From assembly GCA_964577195.1 (NCBI GenBank), contig CAZNYF010000015.1, positions 1 to 26,543 of the forward strand: a stretch of DNA of 26,543 nucleotides, written 5' to 3'. The stretch is from HyVt-560 sp964577195 (GTDB lineage: Bacteria; Pseudomonadota; Gammaproteobacteria; UWMA-0217). Positions 24,160 to 26,543 of the stretch are shown here, one piece after another; the stretch's first letter is position 1; every line of letters starts with the position of its first letter. The translations under genes and the position numbers were made by a program. Under the pieces are notes generated by a model that was given only the letters and a program-made list of their open reading frames with translations, did not search any database and was not told the DNA's origin.

Positions 24160-24705
24160 TTGCGGGAATCAACGCTTCAATTTAAAGCTAGGCAGCTACG
24201 CAGTCGTCGCAGTGGTGCTGCCAGAATGCACGGTTTTACAGTCATGGAGCTGTCGATCACTCTCTTGATTGCAGGACTATTGCTGGTAGTTGCTGTGCCG
24301 AGTATGAAGGAAATGTTGGCGGGAAATAGACTCACCACCCTGACCAATAAGCTGGTATCAAGTATTCATTATGCCCGATCTGAAGCGGTTACTCGGAATG
24401 GCGCAGTGGTTATTTGTTCAACCAATGCAACTTCAACAAATTGGTCCGATGGCTGGTTAGTCAAATCTGGCAATGACTGTACCTCCGGAGACTTGCTAAA
24501 AGCGGTTCAAAGCACTGATGCTGCGCTCGCCGTGACTACCGGTGTCAGCGAGATTATATTTCGTGGTGATGGTACCGCTTCACAAGCAAATTTTGCGCTG
24601 GTGAATGCCAGTTTTACTCGCCAGGTTGCGGTAAGTCGTTCTGGTCATATAAGCACTAAATCGGTGCCAAATTCATCTTTGATTGAGCCAGATGATGAGC
24701 CGTAA
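24160..24705 (+). CDS. fimU: FimU/GspH-like minor pilin
   Basis: Minor type IV pilin of 181 residues, first gene of the plus-strand pilin operon. The leader is long and basic (RQLRSRRSGAARMHG), cleaved by prepilin peptidase before FTVMELS, with Glu at mature position 5 (residue 30). The rest has the GspH pattern LAGNRLTTLTNKLVSSIHYARSEAV and a Cys pair (ICSTN and DCTSG). The start is a TTG at 24160 with AAGG about nine bases upstream; the first in-frame ATG at 24226 would leave only a three-residue leader. Unlike the FimT-like gene it has no GRxR motif. It overlaps pilV by 14 bases. Likely part of the tip-initiating minor pilin complex. Confidence 0.82.
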   Translation: MRESTLQFKARQLRSRRSGAARMHGFTVMELSITLLIAGLLLVVAVPSMKEMLAGNRLTTLTNKLVSSIHYARSEAVTRNGAVVICSTNATSTNWSDGWLVKSGNDCTSGDLLKAVQSTDAALAVTTGVSEIIFRGDGTASQANFALVNASFTRQVAVSRSGHISTKSVPNSSLIEPDDEP

Positions 24706-25123
24706 CCAAGGATTTACATTGCTTGAAGTGCTCATTGCCATGTTAGTGCTGGCGATTGCATTACTTGGTCTGGCAAAGCTGCAGGCATTTGGTATCAAAA
24801 ATACGGGCAATGCCTATTACAAAACCCAGGCAACATTGATTCTCAATCAGGCAGTTGAAGAGCTGCGGCTTAATCGGAAGCAAGCATGTGCAGCAGACTG
24901 GTTACAGTTAAATGAGAAACCGTTACTACCCAAGCTGGCAGAAACATTGCCCGGAGGGCGTCTAACAGTAAGTGAAAGTTCAGAGGCCTGTACAGCGGGG
25001 TTGCGCTGCAAGGTCTCAGTTATCTGGACAGAATCAGCCGCAAACCTGGACGCGGGTGGTCAGAATAATTCAGAACAAAACAATACCTCAGAAAAGTCAA
25101 TTTCAGCGAGCATTTGCAGGTGA
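24692..25123 (+). CDS. pilV: Minor pilin PilV
   Basis: Prepilin of about 143 residues. The leader MMSRNQG is followed by FTLLEVLIAMLVLAIALLGLAKLQ, with cleavage after Gly and the conserved Glu at mature position 5. The N-terminal helix and the LILNQAVEELRLN stretch after it are typical of PilV. Four Cys residues occur in the globular part. I chose the ATG at 24692 over the upstream TTG at 24683; both lie inside the end of fimU. The stop overlaps the pilW ATG. It should act with FimU, PilW and PilX as the pilus priming complex. Confidence 0.85.
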   Translation: MMSRNQGFTLLEVLIAMLVLAIALLGLAKLQAFGIKNTGNAYYKTQATLILNQAVEELRLNRKQACAADWLQLNEKPLLPKLAETLPGGRLTVSESSEACTAGLRCKVSVIWTESAANLDAGGQNNSEQNNTSEKSISASICR

Positions 25124-25869
25124 TGGAGAGTAGCTTACCGCATAAAAAACAATCGGGTTTTACGCTGATTGAACTGCTCATATCATTAATTCTTGGGCTA
25201 TTAATGCTCGGTGCGGTGGGCGCTGTTTATATTGGCAGTAAGCGAACGTATTCTGAGCGCGATACGCTTTCGCTGGTGCAGGAAAATGGCCGGATTGCGA
25301 TCCAAATGCTGGAATACGGAATATCACCAGCGGGTTACCCCGCAATTGATGATTTTGATCCCTTTGTTCACGACAATGATGCAACCGTTGACGGCGCTAC
25401 GGCTGCAGACAGTGACAAAATCGGCATCAGGTTCTCTCCGGGTTTGATTGCAGGTACGCTTGGATACGTACGTGATTGTCTCGGTAATGAAAACGCGGAC
25501 GTAGAATTTATCGAGAGCCTATTTACCGTTAAAGACGGCAACCTACGTTGTTCCGCCAGAGCAGTGCCATCAGGAGATAGGGATAAGCCTGTTGAAGATC
25601 AGGTAAAGCCAGGTTCGCCACAGCCAATTGCTGAAGGGGTGGAGAGTATGCAAATTCGATATGGCGTACTTACCGGAGCGGGAGATGAGGAAATACTCGA
25701 ATTATTTACTGCGGATCAGGTGAATGACTGGAAACAAGTCATTAGCGTGAAAATTGAACTGGCTATAGAAAGCCCAAAAGAAACAGATCCTTTTGCAGGT
25801 AAAGCGCGTACATTCTCCACGACGATACCATTGAGAAACCGGATACCTTTGCCGGATCAAGAAAAATGA
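25123..25869 (+). CDS. pilW: Minor pilin PilW
   Basis: Prepilin of about 248 residues. Leader MESSLPHKKQSG, then FTLIELLISLILGLLMLGAVGAVYIGSKR with cleavage after Gly and Glu at mature position 5. The downstream LSLVQENGRIAIQMLEYGISPAGYP segment is diagnostic of the PilW family. The ATG at 25123 overlaps the pilV stop (TGATG), so translation is coupled; a frame extension to TTG 25114 is less likely. An acidic globular domain follows. Part of the minor pilin tip complex. Confidence 0.87.
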   Translation: MESSLPHKKQSGFTLIELLISLILGLLMLGAVGAVYIGSKRTYSERDTLSLVQENGRIAIQMLEYGISPAGYPAIDDFDPFVHDNDATVDGATAADSDKIGIRFSPGLIAGTLGYVRDCLGNENADVEFIESLFTVKDGNLRCSARAVPSGDRDKPVEDQVKPGSPQPIAEGVESMQIRYGVLTGAGDEEILELFTADQVNDWKQVISVKIELAIESPKETDPFAGKARTFSTTIPLRNRIPLPDQEK

Positions 25870-26339
25870 AACAAATCGGTCAAAATAGAAGTTTTCAAAG
25901 CACTCGAAAGCATCAGAAGGGCGTTGTTTTAATTGTCGGCCTGGTGCTGGTCACCGCGTTGACACTGATTGGTGTGACTGCTGTAAAATTAACCACGCTA
26001 GATGAGCGCATTGCTGCCAATAGCCAGTATAAGAAATCAGTCTTCCAGGCGGCAGAGTCAGTACTCACCGAAGTAGCAACTCTAGATCGAATGCAAACTG
26101 GAAATTTCACAATTACACGTCAATATCCAGCAGGTCTTCAGACCACTAATGCGCTGATTCAAACCAACACCACGTTACTTTCAGAGCAAAATATTGATTT
26201 TCCAGGATCCAGTATCGGTGAAGGCAATGCGGCGCCCTTTAAACTCCGCGTGTTTCACCTCAAAGGCAAAAGTGAGCTTGAAGCCGTCAATGCAAAAGCG
26301 GTGCATAATTTAGGGATAGGAACCATAGTCAGACCTTAA
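25866..26339 (+). CDS. pilX: Minor pilin PilX
   Basis: Prepilin-like protein of 157 residues. The leader ends in HQKG and the mature helix starts VVLIVGLVLVTALTLIGVTAV. The PilX family often lacks the Glu at mature position 5, and here that position is Val, consistent with its PilX/GspK-type role at the pilus tip. A following LTTLDERIAANSQYKKSVFQAAES stretch is typical of PilX. The start ATG overlaps the pilW stop by four bases (ATGA). It ends 38 bases before the likely pilY1 start. Confidence 0.85.
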   Translation: MKQIGQNRSFQSTRKHQKGVVLIVGLVLVTALTLIGVTAVKLTTLDERIAANSQYKKSVFQAAESVLTEVATLDRMQTGNFTITRQYPAGLQTTNALIQTNTTLLSEQNIDFPGSSIGEGNAAPFKLRVFHLKGKSELEAVNAKAVHNLGIGTIVRP

Positions 26340-26377
26340 GGGCACCTCTAAAAATACAAGTACCACTGAGAAAAACC

Positions 26378-26543
26378 ATGAACAGCACCTTTTTTATCCA
26401 ACGCACCGCCATCCTGGCTCCTTGCGAAATACCGTCCATCCGTGGACATAAAATCGTTAAATACACCCAGTCGGCAATAGCTCCTGCATTGCTCTACTAC
26501 ACCACATCCCTGTGGCTATATTCGCCTCATTTTAGTATAAAAA
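26378..26543 (+). CDS. pilY1: Likely start of pilY1 (partial, runs off the window)
   Basis: An ATG at 26378 opens a frame that stays open to the window end (55 codons). The translation begins MNSTFFIQRTAILAPCEIPS and contains a hydrophobic stretch (SAIAPALLYYTTSLWLY) that could be a signal peptide. In gammaproteobacterial minor pilin operons pilY1 follows pilX directly, so the call comes mainly from position; PilY1 sequence features are not reached within the window. The weak ribosome-binding site (GAG about ten bases upstream) keeps confidence moderate. Confidence 0.45.
   Translation, partial: MNSTFFIQRTAILAPCEIPSIRGHKIVKYTQSAIAPALLYYTTSLWLYSPHFSIK

Noticed and set aside
1..26543. CRISPR arrays, tRNA or rRNA genes
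   Set aside because: No regularly spaced repeats and no tRNA- or rRNA-like stretches were seen anywhere on either strand.

Overview
This window looks like accessory DNA from a moderately AT-rich gammaproteobacterium, probably marine or environmental. The main lineage clue is the minor pilin set at the right end (two GspH/FimT-type pilins, then PilV, PilW, PilX and the start of a likely PilY1), laid out as in Pseudomonas-type gammaproteobacteria. Two runs of exactly 100 N (12652-12751 and 22392-22491) show that this is a draft scaffold. Relics of two unrelated insertion sequences (IS3-type at the left edge, IS4-type at 14310-14855) suggest the polysaccharide region has been rearranged.

Region 1 (about 469-8058, all minus strand) is an export-polysaccharide gene group. 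In transcription order it holds a membrane-anchored deacetylase-like protein, a GT2 glycosyltransferase, a Wzx-type flippase, a formyltransferase-like domain fused to a GINT1-like beta-propeller, a sulfotransferase and a GT4 glycosyltransferase. Its 5' leader carries competing hairpins and a terminator-like hairpin just before the first start codon.

Region 2 (8619-14192, plus strand, divergent from region 1) encodes an acyl carrier protein, an AMP-forming acyl ligase, a hexapeptide acyltransferase and a fold-III PLP decarboxylase, then an assembly gap and an atypical alkaline-phosphatase-superfamily protein. The carrier/ligase/decarboxylase set resembles the 'exosortase A system-associated' families, but no exosortase or PEP-CTERM protein is visible here. 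The simplest reading is a cassette that activates a small acid on a carrier protein and uses it to decorate the polysaccharide.

Region 3 (14974-21688, minus strand) holds a secreted heparinase II/III-type lyase, a FemAB/BioF2-like GNAT acyltransferase, an uncharacterised beta-propeller and a second GT4 glycosyltransferase. A second flippase, a paralog of the first, follows on the plus strand (22078-23352) and is interrupted by an N gap.

Region 4 (23390-26543) is the type IV pilus minor pilin locus. A FimT-like pilin with a C-terminal GRxR motif, a signature linked to DNA binding during natural transformation, is divergent from an overlapping fimU-pilV-pilW-pilX-(pilY1) operon. Regions 1-3 together would build, modify, export and trim a sulfated or acylated exopolysaccharide. 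No polymerase, initiating glycosyl-phosphate transferase or outer-membrane exporter is visible, so the locus is incomplete here or extends outside the window.
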